Shown one piece after another: positions 38,159-47,937 of a stretch of 64,000 nt of DNA. Below the pieces are notes generated by a model, which saw nothing but the letters and a program-made list of their open reading frames with translations, searched no databases and was not told the DNA's origin. The position numbers and the translations under genes were made by a program. Position 1 is the stretch's first letter, and every line of letters starts with the position of its first letter. Source of the stretch: Ramlibacter aurantiacus (GTDB lineage Bacteria > Pseudomonadota > Gammaproteobacteria > Burkholderiales > Burkholderiaceae_C); assembly GCF_016722895.1 (NCBI RefSeq), contig NZ_JAEQNA010000003.1, positions 124,001 to 188,000 on the forward strand, given 5' to 3'.

Positions 38159-38162
<4 letters not shown>
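37029..38162 (+). CDS. urtC: urea ABC transporter permease UrtC
   Basis: A 377-residue LivM-type permease with about ten membrane segments. AMDLIWGYTGILSLGHGLFF, the long loop NYRSELPDFMVFLDWKELPW and NETGFGGNNGFTDFKRILGF are characteristic of UrtC. It starts 2 bp after urtB and its stop overlaps the urtD start (ATGA). Confidence 0.95.
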
Positions 38163-39031
<869 letters not shown>

Positions 39032-39032
39032 C

Positions 39033-39731
39033 ATGCTGATCGCCAAGAACATCCACCAGTACTACGGCGGCTCGCACATCCTGCGCGACGTGAGCCTGGA
39101 AGTGCCCGCCGGCCAGGTCACCGTGCTGCTCGGCCGCAACGGCGTGGGCAAGACCACCTTGCTCAAGTCGCTCATGGGCCTGGTGCCGATCAAGAGCGGC
39201 GCCATCGAACTGGACGGCCAACGCATCGAGCGCTGGACGCCGTACCAGCGGGCCCGCGCCGGCATCGGCTTCGTGCCGCAAGGCCGCGAGATCTTTGCCC
39301 GCCTGTCGGTGCAGGACAACCTGCGCATGGGCCTGGCCAGCCAGCCCTCTGGCACGCCGGTGCCGCCGCAACTCTTCGAGCTGTTCCCGGTGCTCAAGCA
39401 GATGCTGCACCGGCGCGGCGGCGATCTGTCCGGCGGGCAGCAGCAGCAACTGGCGATCGCGCGGGCCCTGGCGGCGAACCCGCGCGTGGTGATCCTGGAC
39501 GAACCCACCGAGGGCATCCAGCCGAACATCATCAAGGACATCGGCCGCGTGATCCGCAGGCTGGCGCGCGAGGGCCTGGACGGCCGGCCCATGGCGGTGC
39601 TGCTGGTCGAGCAGTACGTCGACTTCGCCGAGGAACTGGCCGACCACTACCTGGTGATGGAGCGTGGCGAGGTGATCGCGCGGGGGCCGGGGTCGCAGAT
39701 GCAGGGCGTGCGGCAGCTGGTTGCGATCTGA
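39033..39731 (+). CDS. urtE: urea ABC transporter ATP-binding protein UrtE
   Basis: A 232-residue LivF-type ATPase. Walker A is GRNGVGKTTLLKS, the signature is LSGGQQQQLAIAR and Walker B is VVILDEPTEGIQPN. It starts 1 bp after the urtD stop and closes the urea transporter operon, which brings urea released from ureide breakdown or the environment to urease. Confidence 0.95.
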   Translation: MLIAKNIHQYYGGSHILRDVSLEVPAGQVTVLLGRNGVGKTTLLKSLMGLVPIKSGAIELDGQRIERWTPYQRARAGIGFVPQGREIFARLSVQDNLRMGLASQPSGTPVPPQLFELFPVLKQMLHRRGGDLSGGQQQQLAIARALAANPRVVILDEPTEGIQPNIIKDIGRVIRRLAREGLDGRPMAVLLVEQYVDFAEELADHYLVMERGEVIARGPGSQMQGVRQLVAI

Positions 39732-39853
39732 GAGCTGCCCTGCGTCAGTCCCTCATCAGCTTCGCAGGCTGGCCTGGGCACCCAGGAGGCGGGCTGAACT
39801 GGCGCGACGGGCGCGTCGGCGCGAGCCCTCTCGTTACTTGAAGGCTCATAGAC

Positions 39854-40891
39854 ATGTTCTGCTGCTTCCGAACTTCTCCCCCGCCCGCGGGTGCCGCGCC
39901 TCAACAGGCGCGAGTGCGCGTGACGCCCCAACCACTCAGGCGACAGGTGCTCCCTGCAATGGCGGCGGATCCCGTGGCACCACCGGCTCGCACCGTGACC
40001 TCGCGCAGCTGCGAGTCGAGGGCCCCCACCCAGGCGTGGGGCGGCGACGACCGCAAGGCCGGCGGCGCCGCAGAGGGACCAGGACGGCGCGCCGGTACCC
40101 AGGGCGACGATGAAATCGGGCGAACAGCAACCCAGCAGTTGCGGAAGCTATTTGCGGGCAATCGGAAGATCCCGGCGCAGAAATTTCAGGAATTCCGGCG
40201 CCAGTACGCTCAGTTCGTCTTCACCGAGGCCGGGATCAAGGATCAAGCGCAAGAAGCCATCCGCACGGCACTCGACGTCAATGCGGCACCGCGCAGCGCC
40301 ATGAATTCCTGGGATATCCAGGGCGCGGTGGACAGCGTGGTCGAAAGACTCGTTCCCGGCGCCATCCTCAAGGACCAGGGTTTGCTCGCGCCCTACCGTG
40401 CTGAGGCCTACGCGACCCGGCTCGTCCACCGGTGGGGCGGCGTGGATCCGGGCATCTCGAACAGCCTGATGAGGGACGTCCGGAAGTTGGCTCTTGTGAA
40501 CACTCGCGGCCTCGATGCAAGCGTGATTCAAGCGATGGTCGCCGCGCGCATCAGCGAGTCAACGTCACGACAGGCCCGGCAGAAGGCGGCCGCCGCGAGC
40601 GAGCCTGGGCCGGCCGCTCCTGTTCGGGAGAGCAAGGCGGCTGCTCCGGTCCGACCCTCGGCCCCGCCGCTTCCGGGGAAGCTCGGGCTTGAAGACGTCG
40701 AGGCGTACGTGTCGCGCCTGTTCGCGCAGGCGGCCGAGCGTGGGGAGATCGGCCCGGAAGATGTCGGGAGACTCTCCCGACGGGTAGCCAGCGACATCGC
40801 GGTCAGGAGCGGCGGAGTGGACATGTCCCTGATCCAGATGCGAGTCCGCCACGTCCTCACCCAGATCGCCGAAAACCCCGGCGGCTGGTAA
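39854..40891 (+). CDS. unrecognised repeat protein with N-terminal CC motif, effector-like
   Basis: A 345-residue protein without recognised domain. It starts MFCCFRTSPPPAG, runs through about 100 Pro/Arg/Ala-rich residues, then helical segments. Two related units are seen: LVHRWGGVDPGISNSLMRDV with a shorter echo NTRGLDASVIQAMVAARI, and YVSRLFAQAAERGEIGPEDV followed by VRSGGVDMSLIQMRVRHVL. The second resembles the module in the 32231 gene. The leader ACTTGAAGGCT is shared with the gene at 26134. It follows urtE by 122 bp and has its own probable ribosome-binding site. An S-acylated secreted protein is conceivable. Confidence 0.65.
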   Translation: MFCCFRTSPPPAGAAPQQARVRVTPQPLRRQVLPAMAADPVAPPARTVTSRSCESRAPTQAWGGDDRKAGGAAEGPGRRAGTQGDDEIGRTATQQLRKLFAGNRKIPAQKFQEFRRQYAQFVFTEAGIKDQAQEAIRTALDVNAAPRSAMNSWDIQGAVDSVVERLVPGAILKDQGLLAPYRAEAYATRLVHRWGGVDPGISNSLMRDVRKLALVNTRGLDASVIQAMVAARISESTSRQARQKAAAASEPGPAAPVRESKAAAPVRPSAPPLPGKLGLEDVEAYVSRLFAQAAERGEIGPEDVGRLSRRVASDIAVRSGGVDMSLIQMRVRHVLTQIAENPGGW

Positions 40892-41162
40892 GCAGGTGCG
40901 GCTGGGAAGGGGTCGCAGGAGTCGGTTACGACTCGGCGGTTTACCGTGGCCCGCCACGCAGGGCTTCATCGGCTTGTTCCGATCGCTGCGCATCGTCCCG
41001 GACTGGACGGTCCGCGGCGGCCAGGCCGAACTCGCACTTCGCACCCCGATGGCGTCGATGCCAACCTGATTCGCGCGGCCGGCGAGCACGCGGTCGCAGA
41101 GTCGGGCGCGCGCGAAGCGGCGGCTGGCCGGCCGTCGGATTGAAAGCTCTCTCGGCTTGGCC

Positions 41163-42446
41163 TCACCGCCACTGCGCCGCCATCGAGTCCCTCGAAAAAC
41201 GCGGATCACGCGTGATCGCGCCGAGGTCCACGAACTCCATCTGCGACAGCGGGATGGCGCTCACCTGGCCGAAGGTTCGCTCGTCCCACTGCACGCTGGG
41301 CTCGCCCTGCACGTAGAAGTCCATGCCGATGTCCGACACGTACAGCCCATAGCGCTTGGCCGCGGTGGCGATGGCTTTCGCCTGCGTGGTCCAGTGGTCG
41401 GGGATGACGAAGTCGGATTTCAGACGCAGCACCGCGCCGAAGGGAATGCCGCCGGGCGTGTCGCCGCCGGCGAAGTGCCGCGCCGGCCAGGTGTGCTGGC
41501 GCGCCAGCACGGCGTCGCGGAAGGTGACGCGCAAGGCATGGCGGATCTCGCCGGCCGAAGCCTCGGCCGCCTTCACCAGGAAGGGCGTGATGGGCAGGCC
41601 GGCCGCGTCGGCGGCGGTCCAGGTGTCGGGGCGCAGGTCCAGCGACTTGAGGTTCCACGCGGCCGTGGCCAGCGAGTACCAGCTGCCGTTGAGCTTGTAG
41701 GTGGCGAAACCTTCCCACAGCCGGCAGGCGCCCTGCTCGACCACCAGCAGGTGGTGGTCGCCGCAGGTGTTGGGGTCGTTGCAGGTGCCACCCTCGTTCT
41801 TCAGGTCGAACTTGGGGATGGGAAAGCGCCGCGAGCCCGACGGCACGTTGCTGCAGTTGCGGGCGATGCCGAAGCCATCGCCCTCGGCCACGGCGCAGTC
41901 GCTCTCGTGCGGCCAGCCCACGTCGCTGCTCACGCCGGAGCTGCGGAAGTCATAGGAGAGTGGCGCCCAGTCGGTGCTGGCGGACGTGCCGTCCACCAGG
42001 TTGACCGGGATGCCGTAGTACGCATCGCGCTGGGTGGGGTCTTCGCTGCGCCACCAGTCGGCGCGAAAACGCGTCGAGCCGCCGACCAGGTTGATCCAGC
42101 GGGCGCTGTCGGCATGCGCGGGGAAGCGCGAGGCGTCGTCGATGCGGGTGTTGAACACCGCATCGGCCGGGAACAGCTCGCAATCGCCCAGCAACGGCGC
42201 CTGGGCGGTGACGGACACGGGCGCGGGTGCGGGTGCGGGGACCGGCGCGGCGGCATCGCTGGCGGCCGGAGCCGGTGGCGCGACGGGCGTGGCCGGCGCC
42301 TCGGCGGCAGGCGGTGCGGCCGCGTCGACCGTGCCGCGCGAGGCGTTCACATCGGTGCCGCCGCCGCCGCCACAGGCGGCCAGCCAGAGCAGCAGCGTTG
42401 CGCCGGCCAGCGGGCGAAGCCCCGCCGGGATTCGAGTCCTGTTCAT
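41163..42446 (-). CDS. conserved lipoprotein of unknown function
   Basis: A 427-residue protein with a lipobox (LLLWLAAC at about residue 25), a poly-Gly then Pro/Ala-rich linker to about residue 85, and a globular domain. The domain has DCELFPADAVFNTRIDD, YGIPVNLVDGT, GDHHLLVVEQGACRLWEGF, DAAGLPITPFLVKAAE and RQHTWPARHFAGGDTP. This pattern belongs to a conserved, uncharacterised family also met in other phyla (recalled, not searched); the order of His, Asp and Glu-rich motifs suggests an enzyme or carbohydrate-related domain. Outer-membrane anchoring is likely. No operon partner is evident. Confidence 0.8.
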   Translation of the reverse strand: MNRTRIPAGLRPLAGATLLLWLAACGGGGGTDVNASRGTVDAAAPPAAEAPATPVAPPAPAASDAAAPVPAPAPAPVSVTAQAPLLGDCELFPADAVFNTRIDDASRFPAHADSARWINLVGGSTRFRADWWRSEDPTQRDAYYGIPVNLVDGTSASTDWAPLSYDFRSSGVSSDVGWPHESDCAVAEGDGFGIARNCSNVPSGSRRFPIPKFDLKNEGGTCNDPNTCGDHHLLVVEQGACRLWEGFATYKLNGSWYSLATAAWNLKSLDLRPDTWTAADAAGLPITPFLVKAAEASAGEIRHALRVTFRDAVLARQHTWPARHFAGGDTPGGIPFGAVLRLKSDFVIPDHWTTQAKAIATAAKRYGLYVSDIGMDFYVQGEPSVQWDERTFGQVSAIPLSQMEFVDLGAITRDPRFSRDSMAAQWR

Positions 42447-42605
42447 CAGCTCCTCCGTACAAACTCAAGCTCGGCGGGATTCTTCAGCCGTTGAGCGCGG
42501 ATTCGCTGTGACAGGATGCAAACGTCTGGGGTGTTTCGTACGAGGGCGCGCGGGCCCCGCAAGCGCTCGGGAACCGCTCTTATACACGTGCTTCCTGGTT
42601 GAAGC

Positions 42606-42830
42606 TCAGGGCTTGCGCTTCACGTCTTCGAGCTGCTGGAGGTTCTCGCCCGAGTGGGTGCCGCGGTCGCCTTCGGCCCATTCGGGGCTGCCCGGCGGCG
42701 ACTCTGATGGCGCATCACGCTGGTTCTCGTAGGGCTGGCGACCCTTGCCGTGCTCCCAGCTCACCTCGTTGCGGTAGCCATGCGCCGCCTTGTCGGCGGG
42801 TTTGTTCTGCTCGGACGAATCGATGGCCAT
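42606..42830 (-). CDS. small hydrophilic hypothetical protein (74 aa)
   Basis: A 74-residue, highly charged protein (MAIDSSEQNKPADKAAHGYR start, GRQPYENQ and EWAEGDRG later, lysine-rich end). No signal peptide, no hydrophobic segment; probably disordered. It lies 10 bp downstream of the exported protein at 42841 on the same strand, so they may be cotranscribed. Function unknown. Confidence 0.65.
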   Translation of the reverse strand: MAIDSSEQNKPADKAAHGYRNEVSWEHGKGRQPYENQRDAPSESPPGSPEWAEGDRGTHSGENLQQLEDVKRKP

Positions 42831-42840
42831 GGGCAACCCT

Positions 42841-43362
42841 TCACTTGGGAAAGACAGGGAAGGCCGGCGGCAGCGCGCCAGTTCCCAGCGGCGGGATCGG
42901 GGTGGCGCCCAGCGACGTGGGCGGCGCGGCGGCGGGCTCCGTGCCGGCACCCATCGCCTGTCCGGCCGGCACCGTGTAGTCGTAGCTGCGCAAGATGCCG
43001 CCACTGGCGACGCTTCCGCTGGTTTCGCCCGGGCCCAGCACGCGCGCGTGACACGCGCGCTTGTCCTGTTCTTCCTTGAAGACGTCGCAGCGCGCCAGGG
43101 CATTCGATTCGTAGGCCGCATCGTTGGCGAGCGTGCCGCGCTGTCGTGCGGCCTGGGCGGCACGCGCCTCGTCCATGCAGGCTTCGCGCGCCTGCCAGGT
43201 CGCGCCGGAGCGGCAGGCCTGCAGTTGTTCGGAGAAGCCCAGGTGGTCACTGCCCAGGACCTGGGCTCCGGCTGCCATGGCGATCAGCGCGGTGGCGCTG
43301 AAGGCGGCCAGACCGCGGCGACCGGGCTGGATCTTGCGGGTGCGTTGCGCGGGCTTCTTCAT
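42841..43362 (-). CDS. exported hypothetical protein
   Basis: A 173-residue protein with a long basic N-region and hydrophobic segment (GLAAFSATALIAMAAGAQVL), so probably exported or membrane-anchored. The mature part has cysteines in LQACRSGATWQAREACMDEA and LARCDVFKEEQDKRACHARV, a spaced Cys pair pattern that suits disulfides, and a Pro/Gly-rich C-terminus. ATG 43362 is chosen because GGGAGA precedes it. Function unknown. Confidence 0.72.
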   Translation of the reverse strand: MKKPAQRTRKIQPGRRGLAAFSATALIAMAAGAQVLGSDHLGFSEQLQACRSGATWQAREACMDEARAAQAARQRGTLANDAAYESNALARCDVFKEEQDKRACHARVLGPGETSGSVASGGILRSYDYTVPAGQAMGAGTEPAAAPPTSLGATPIPPLGTGALPPAFPVFPK

Positions 43363-43497
43363 GGGAGACCCTTCTGTTTCGAGTCCCACCAGTGTGAAAC
43401 GCACGCGCCCTCCGACGAGCCGGAGACCCATGCCATTGATGCCCATCCAAAGGACGATCCCACCGTAGGACGGACGCTCGCGCCGCCCGCCGCCGGG

Positions 43498-44328
43498 CTA
43501 CAGCGCCCAAGTGCGCAGGCTGGGCGCCGCCAGATCCCACAGTTCGCGTCGCCAGGCCCGACGCACGTCCTTGAGCACTGCCATCGCCGGCTCGACCAGC
43601 GGTGCCAGCACCCGCACCACCAGCACCCGCGCGTCGGGCGCGGTGGCCCCCGCGCAGGCCCGCCATTCGTCGGCATCGATCACCTCGCGGGCGCAGGCCA
43701 GCGCCCGCTCGCGGCGGTCTCGGCCCAGCTCGGTGCCGCTGGCGAAAAAGAGCGTGCCCATGCAGCGGTGACCCGCCAGGCCCAGCGGGCCATCCATCAG
43801 CCGCCTGTCACCTGCGTCGATGCGCCCGCGCTCCAGCCAGCCGTCCTCGAGCTCCAGGTGCTGCAGCACGCTGCCGGACTCGAACGGCTTGCCGGCCGCC
43901 GGCAGCCCCAGCGCGGTGAGGTCCCAGCCCATCACCTCGGCCCCTGGCTCGAGCTGCATCACCAGCCGGTTCTCGGCGTGGCAGCCGCTGTAGCACAGCG
44001 TCTCCTGCGGCAGCCACTCGAAGCGGGCGCCCTCCGCCAGATGCAGCTGCGTGCGCTGCACCGCGAGGGGTCCGTCGCTGCGGTAGAAGCGGGCCGCTCC
44101 CGGCGTGGTGACCAGGCCGTGGGCGCTGGCATCGACGTGGACGGCGATGTCGAGCGCGTCACCACCGACCAGGCCACTGGGCGGATGCACCAGCACGTTG
44201 TGGCAGATGGCCTCGCCCTCCGGGTGGAGGCTTTGCAGGATGCGCAGCGGCCCTTCGTGCTCGAAGCGCGCGAGGGTGCGGCCGGCCTGCGTCCGGTAGT
44301 GCAGCCGCAAGCGGCCGGTCCAGGTCAT
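43498..44328 (-). CDS. ureD: urease accessory protein UreD
   Basis: A 276-residue urease chaperone (UreD/UreH). ARFEHEGPLRILQSLHPEG, HNVLVHPPSGLVGGD, TTPGAARFYRS and TLCYSGCHAENRLV are the family's segments in order. ATG 44328 is used; a TTG at 44340 would add four residues. It is 16 kb from ureA, next to a NitT/TauT-type transporter on the same strand, and about 120 bp downstream of the transporter's last gene with a repeat in between. Confidence 0.95.
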   Translation of the reverse strand: MTWTGRLRLHYRTQAGRTLARFEHEGPLRILQSLHPEGEAICHNVLVHPPSGLVGGDALDIAVHVDASAHGLVTTPGAARFYRSDGPLAVQRTQLHLAEGARFEWLPQETLCYSGCHAENRLVMQLEPGAEVMGWDLTALGLPAAGKPFESGSVLQHLELEDGWLERGRIDAGDRRLMDGPLGLAGHRCMGTLFFASGTELGRDRRERALACAREVIDADEWRACAGATAPDARVLVVRVLAPLVEPAMAVLKDVRRAWRRELWDLAAPSLRTWAL

Positions 44329-44367
44329 TTCAGGGGCCAACCCGTCCGCGCGAAGTGTCCGGGCACC

Positions 44368-44456
44368 AGGACCACCGCGGAACCGGCTGGGCCGGGCCGC
44401 TGGTGGCGCCCCCCTCCTCGGGTGGGAGGCGCCGCAGGCGCTTCGGGGGGGTCAAG
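44368..44456 (-). repeat. stop-codon-linked GC-rich repeat, copy 3
   Basis: On the minus strand the unit begins at the ABC permease stop (CTTGA then CCCCCCCGAAGCGCC) and ends with GGCCCGGCCCAGCCGGTTCC followed by GCGGTGGTCC. It lies between the permease gene and ureD. Confidence 0.82.
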
Positions 44457-45228
44457 CCTGGGAGCCCCGATGGGCCCAACCGGTGGTGTGCTTCTCCACG
44501 TAGCTGAACAACTCGTACATCGCCATGGCCATCGCACCCACCACCACCAGCCCCGCGAAGGCCAGGCCCATCTGCATCGCCGAGCCCGCCGAGATCAGCA
44601 GGTAGCCGATGCCCTCGTTGGCGGCGGTCATCTCCGACACCGTGGTGCCCACGAAGGCCAGCGTGATCGCCACCTTGAGCGAGCCGAAAAAGTAGGGCAT
44701 GGAGCGCGGCAGGCCCACCTTCACCAGCACGTCCCAGCGCTTGGCGCCCAGCACGCGCAGCACGTCCTCCAGCTCGGGTTCGAGCGTGGCCAGGCCGGTG
44801 GCGATGTTCACCATGATGGGAAAGAACGAGATCAGGAAGGCCGTGAGGATGGCCGGGCCGATGCCGATGCCGAACCACACCACCAGGATGGGCACGAAGG
44901 CCGCCTTGGGCAGTGCGTTGAAGGCCGTCATCAGCGGGTAGACCGCGGCATAGGCCAGGCGCGAGCTGCCGATCAGGAACCCGAGCAGCAGGCCCACCAC
45001 GATGGCCAGGCCGAAGCCGGCCATGGTCACCCAGTAGGTGCGCCAGGCGTGCGCCGCGATCACCCCGCGAAACTCCACCAGCTGGGTCCAGATGCGCGCC
45101 GGGCTGGGGAAGATGAACTCGGACACGTTGAAGGCCATGCAGATGGCCTGCCAGATGGCGATGGTCAGGACCAGCAGCACCCAGGGCGACCAGCGCTCGA
45201 GCTGGCGGCGGCGGCTGGCCGCGGTCAT
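44452..45228 (-). CDS. ABC transporter permease (NitT/TauT type)
   Basis: A 258-residue permease of the binding-protein-dependent inner-membrane family, with six or so membrane segments. The EAA-like loop is in NALPKAAFVPILVVWFGIGI. It ends inside a repeat copy and its start overlaps the ATPase stop (ATGA). Transports an unknown nitrogen or sulfur compound; the setting between ureD and the purine block suggests a ureide, pyrimidine or related substrate. Confidence 0.9.
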   Translation of the reverse strand: MTAASRRRQLERWSPWVLLVLTIAIWQAICMAFNVSEFIFPSPARIWTQLVEFRGVIAAHAWRTYWVTMAGFGLAIVVGLLLGFLIGSSRLAYAAVYPLMTAFNALPKAAFVPILVVWFGIGIGPAILTAFLISFFPIMVNIATGLATLEPELEDVLRVLGAKRWDVLVKVGLPRSMPYFFGSLKVAITLAFVGTTVSEMTAANEGIGYLLISAGSAMQMGLAFAGLVVVGAMAMAMYELFSYVEKHTTGWAHRGSQA

Positions 45229-46082
45229 GGTTTCGCCTCCACGGCGGGCGCCGCAGTGCCGCGCCGGATGGCGCCGATGTGGCCACGCAACTCGTGCACC
45301 ACGTCGGTGAATTCCTTGGTGTAGGTGATCTCCAGCTCGCGCGGCTGGGGCAGGTCGATCTCGCGCCGCACGACGAAGCGGCCGGGGCTCTTGCTCATGA
45401 CGTAGACCGTGTCGGCCAGGAAGACGGATTCACGCAGGTCGTGCGTGACCAGGATGACGTTGAAGCGCTGCTCGGTCCAAAGGTCGCGCAGGATGCACCA
45501 CAGCTCTTCGCGGGTGAAGGCATCGAGCGCGCCGAAGGGTTCGTCCAGCAGCAGCATCTGGGGTTCGTGGATGAGGGCGCGGCAGATGCTGGCGCGCTGC
45601 TGCATGCCGCCCGAAAGCTGCCAGGGAAACTGGTCCTCGTAGCCACCCAGGCCCACCTTCTGCAGCAGCGCCCGGGCCCGCTGCTCGAACTCGCCGCGGC
45701 GCTGCTTGAACTGGCTGCGGTAGGGCTCCACGATCTCCAGCGGCAGCAGCACGTTGTCCACCGTCGTGCGCCAGGGCAGCAGCGAGGGCGCCTGGAAGGC
45801 CATGCCCGAGATCTTCACCGGCCCGGTGACGGGCTGGCCGTCGATGCGGATGCGCCCGCGCGAGGGCATGCGCAGCCCCGTGGCCAGCTTCATGAAGGTG
45901 GACTTGCCGCAGCCCGAGGGGCCGACGATGGCAATGAACTCGCCGCGCCGCACCTTCAGGTCGATGGCCTCCACCGCGAAATGGTCCTGCGCCAGCAGCT
46001 CGTCGTTGTAGGCGAGCCAGACGTCCTCGAAGTCCACAAAAAAGGGGGGCTGCCCCCCCGTGGCGGTCGCCTCAGGCCTCAT
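45225..46082 (-). CDS. ABC transporter ATP-binding protein (NitT/TauT type)
   Basis: A 285-residue ATPase. Walker A is GPSGCGKSTFMKL, the signature is LSGGMQQRASICRAL, Walker B is LLLDEPFGALD and the H-loop is LVTHDLRES. ATG 46082 overlaps the binding-protein stop; the open frame beyond it is not homologous. The GALDAFTREEL segment places it with nitrate/taurine/thiamine-precursor importers. Confidence 0.92.
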   Translation of the reverse strand: MRPEATATGGQPPFFVDFEDVWLAYNDELLAQDHFAVEAIDLKVRRGEFIAIVGPSGCGKSTFMKLATGLRMPSRGRIRIDGQPVTGPVKISGMAFQAPSLLPWRTTVDNVLLPLEIVEPYRSQFKQRRGEFEQRARALLQKVGLGGYEDQFPWQLSGGMQQRASICRALIHEPQMLLLDEPFGALDAFTREELWCILRDLWTEQRFNVILVTHDLRESVFLADTVYVMSKSPGRFVVRREIDLPQPRELEITYTKEFTDVVHELRGHIGAIRRGTAAPAVEAKP

Positions 46083-47119
46083 CGCTTGGCCGGCGGCAGC
46101 ACGTTCAGCTCGGCCTTGGCCGGCAGGAAGGAGCCGTTCCACACGGCCTGCGGGTCGACCCGCGTCTTGGTGCCGAAGGCGTCGGACACCTGCGAGGCCA
46201 TCAGCGACAGGCGCGCCGGGTTGAGCTGGCCGAAGCCTTCGGCGCGGGCGTCGGGGCTGGCGATCACGCTGTCGATGGCCAGCTTGAGCCGGCGTGTCTC
46301 CAGGGCCGAGTTGATGATGCCGTCGCGCTGCTTGACGTACTCGATGGCGGCCTCGGGGTTGGCCATGACCTCCTTGGCGCCCTTGGTGAAGGCCGTCAGG
46401 AAGGCGCGCACCGCCTCCGGCTTTTCCTTGAGGAAGCGCGGGCTGGCGATGATCACGTTGCCGTACAGCTTGACCCCGTAGGTGGGGTAGGGCAGCACCA
46501 CCACGTCGTCGGCCTTGACGCCGCGCGCTTCGAGGTTGAGCAGCGAGGTGAAGGTGAAGCCGGTGATGGCGTCGACGTCGCCGCGCGCCAGCATGGTTTC
46601 GCGCAGCGGCGGGTCCATGGCGGTCCAGTTGACCGTGCCCACGTTGTTGGCCTTCTGGAAGATCGGGAAGGCGCGCCGGCCGGCGTCGAACACGGGCGCC
46701 CCGAGCTTCTTGCCGGCCAGGTCGGCCGGCTTGGTGATGCCCGACTTCTTGAGCGCCATCACCGAGGCCGGCGTGTTGTTGTAGACCACCATCACGGCCA
46801 CCGGCTTGTTGGGCGCGTCGGGGTTGTTGGCGTGGAACTCCATCAGCGCGGCCAGGTCGGCGAAGCCCATGTCGTAGGTGCCTGAAGCCACCCGAGTCAC
46901 GGCGCCGCCCGAGCCGTTGCCGGCGTCCACCGTCACGTCCAGCCCGGCCTGCTTGAAGTAGCCCTTGGCAACCGGCAGCAGGAACAGGGCGGCCGGTCCT
47001 TCGAAACGCCAGTCGAGCTGGAACTTCACGGGAGTCAGGGCCTGCGCCTGCGCGCTGGCGAAGCCGGCCGCCAGGGTGAGCGCGGCGGCGGTCTTGAGGA
47101 AGGTCCTCTTGGTGGTCAT
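46079..47119 (-). CDS. ABC transporter substrate-binding protein (NMT1/THI5-like)
   Basis: A 346-residue periplasmic protein with signal peptide (TFLKTAAALTLAAGFASAQA). VKFQLDWRFEGPAALFLLPV, AKGYFKQAGLDVTVDAGNG and YDMGFADLAALMEF fit the NMT1/THI5-like family that binds nitrate, sulfonates or pyrimidine precursors. It heads the three-gene transporter operon, with ureD possibly in the same transcript. Confidence 0.9.
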   Translation of the reverse strand: MTTKRTFLKTAAALTLAAGFASAQAQALTPVKFQLDWRFEGPAALFLLPVAKGYFKQAGLDVTVDAGNGSGGAVTRVASGTYDMGFADLAALMEFHANNPDAPNKPVAVMVVYNNTPASVMALKKSGITKPADLAGKKLGAPVFDAGRRAFPIFQKANNVGTVNWTAMDPPLRETMLARGDVDAITGFTFTSLLNLEARGVKADDVVVLPYPTYGVKLYGNVIIASPRFLKEKPEAVRAFLTAFTKGAKEVMANPEAAIEYVKQRDGIINSALETRRLKLAIDSVIASPDARAEGFGQLNPARLSLMASQVSDAFGTKTRVDPQAVWNGSFLPAKAELNVLPPAKR

Positions 47120-47465
47120 GCGGTTTCCTTCGGAGGTTCTACAGGTTCAATCGTTGAGCAGCTCGAGCAAGAACGGTGCCGACCCGCGGGCCAGGCTGAC
47201 CGGATTGTCCGTGCCCCGCCGTGGTGCGTTCCATGGAGGAATCCCCACCCCGGGGCGCACCGGGCCGTGGCAGAGGTAGGGCGTATCTGACGGCGCCATG
47301 AGGTCCCCGCGCACGGTGACCCCTTCTGGCCGACTACGCTGCTTCCTCGGCCAGAAAACCATATTGATCACACCGGCCATCGCTTCAGGTGGTAGGTGGG
47401 ACCGGGCCCTTGGGCGCGGGCCCGCTTTCAACAAACCGCGCCGCGTGCGCCTTAAGGAGTTGGTT
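47120..47465. other. intergenic region, divergent promoters expected
   Basis: About 345 bp between the divergent binding-protein and glsB-like genes. I see no gene, strong repeat or clear promoter. The stretch has less G+C around 47360 (CATATTGATCACACC), which could contain a promoter. Confidence 0.4.
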
Positions 47466-47732
47466 ATGAACTTTCTGATCTGGTTGATCATCGGTGGGAT
47501 CGTCGGATGGCTTGCCAGCCTCATCATGAGGACGGACGCCAGCCAGGGCATCCTCTTGAACGTGGTCGTCGGCATCGTCGGCGCCCTGTTGGGTGGCTGG
47601 CTCATCTCGCCGCTGGTGGGCGTGGGCACCATCAACCAGGGCATCAGCATCGGCTCGATCCTGGTTTCGCTGGTTGGCGCGGTCATCCTCCTGGCGATCG
47701 TCAACCTGTTCCGTCGCGGGCGAGTCCGGTAA
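47466..47732 (+). CDS. GlsB/YeaQ/YmgE family membrane protein
   Basis: An 88-residue protein, the size of transglycosylase-associated GlsB/YeaQ/YmgE proteins. MNFLIWLIIGGIVGWLASLI is the family start, with NVVVGIVGALLGGWL and a basic end. Three membrane segments. TAAGGAG lies 7-8 nt before the ATG. A repeat copy begins at its stop codon, and a good intrinsic terminator follows at 47843. Confidence 0.92.
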   Translation: MNFLIWLIIGGIVGWLASLIMRTDASQGILLNVVVGIVGALLGGWLISPLVGVGTINQGISIGSILVSLVGAVILLAIVNLFRRGRVR

Positions 47733-47815
47733 CCCCCCGAAGCGCCTTCGGCGCGTCCCCCCAAGGGGGGCGCCACCGCAGGCCCGGCAAAGCCGGTTCC
47801 TGGGTGGCACTGGAC
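47730..47815 (+). repeat. stop-codon-linked GC-rich repeat, copy 4
   Basis: Begins at the TAA of the GlsB-like gene (CCCCCCGAAGCGCC), has an inverted CCCCCC/GGGGGG part and ends with GGCCCGGCAAAGCCGGTTCC and TGGGTGGCACTGG. It differs from the other copies in lacking the TTGA lead. Confidence 0.82.
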
Positions 47816-47842
47816 AGGCCTACCGCTTCGCGGTGGCTGGTG

Positions 47843-47875
47843 ACTGGCCTCCTTCGGGAGGCCAGTTGTCGTTTG
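47843..47875 (+). terminator. intrinsic terminator of the glsB-like gene
   Basis: ACTGGCCTCC-TTCG-GGAGGCCAGT is a perfect 10-bp stem with a stable UUCG loop, followed by TGTCGTTT. The best rho-independent terminator in the window. Confidence 0.8.
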
Positions 47876-47937
47876 GCGTCGTCTCTTGTTGTCGACGCGC
47901 GTGTCTGTTCCCTGGTCCTGCCCCTAGGCCCTAGCCC

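Noticed and set aside
40892-41162. Possible small gene between the 39854 gene and the lipoprotein
   Set aside because: Short frames on both strands lack ribosome-binding sites and recognisable composition; the stretch looks non-coding.
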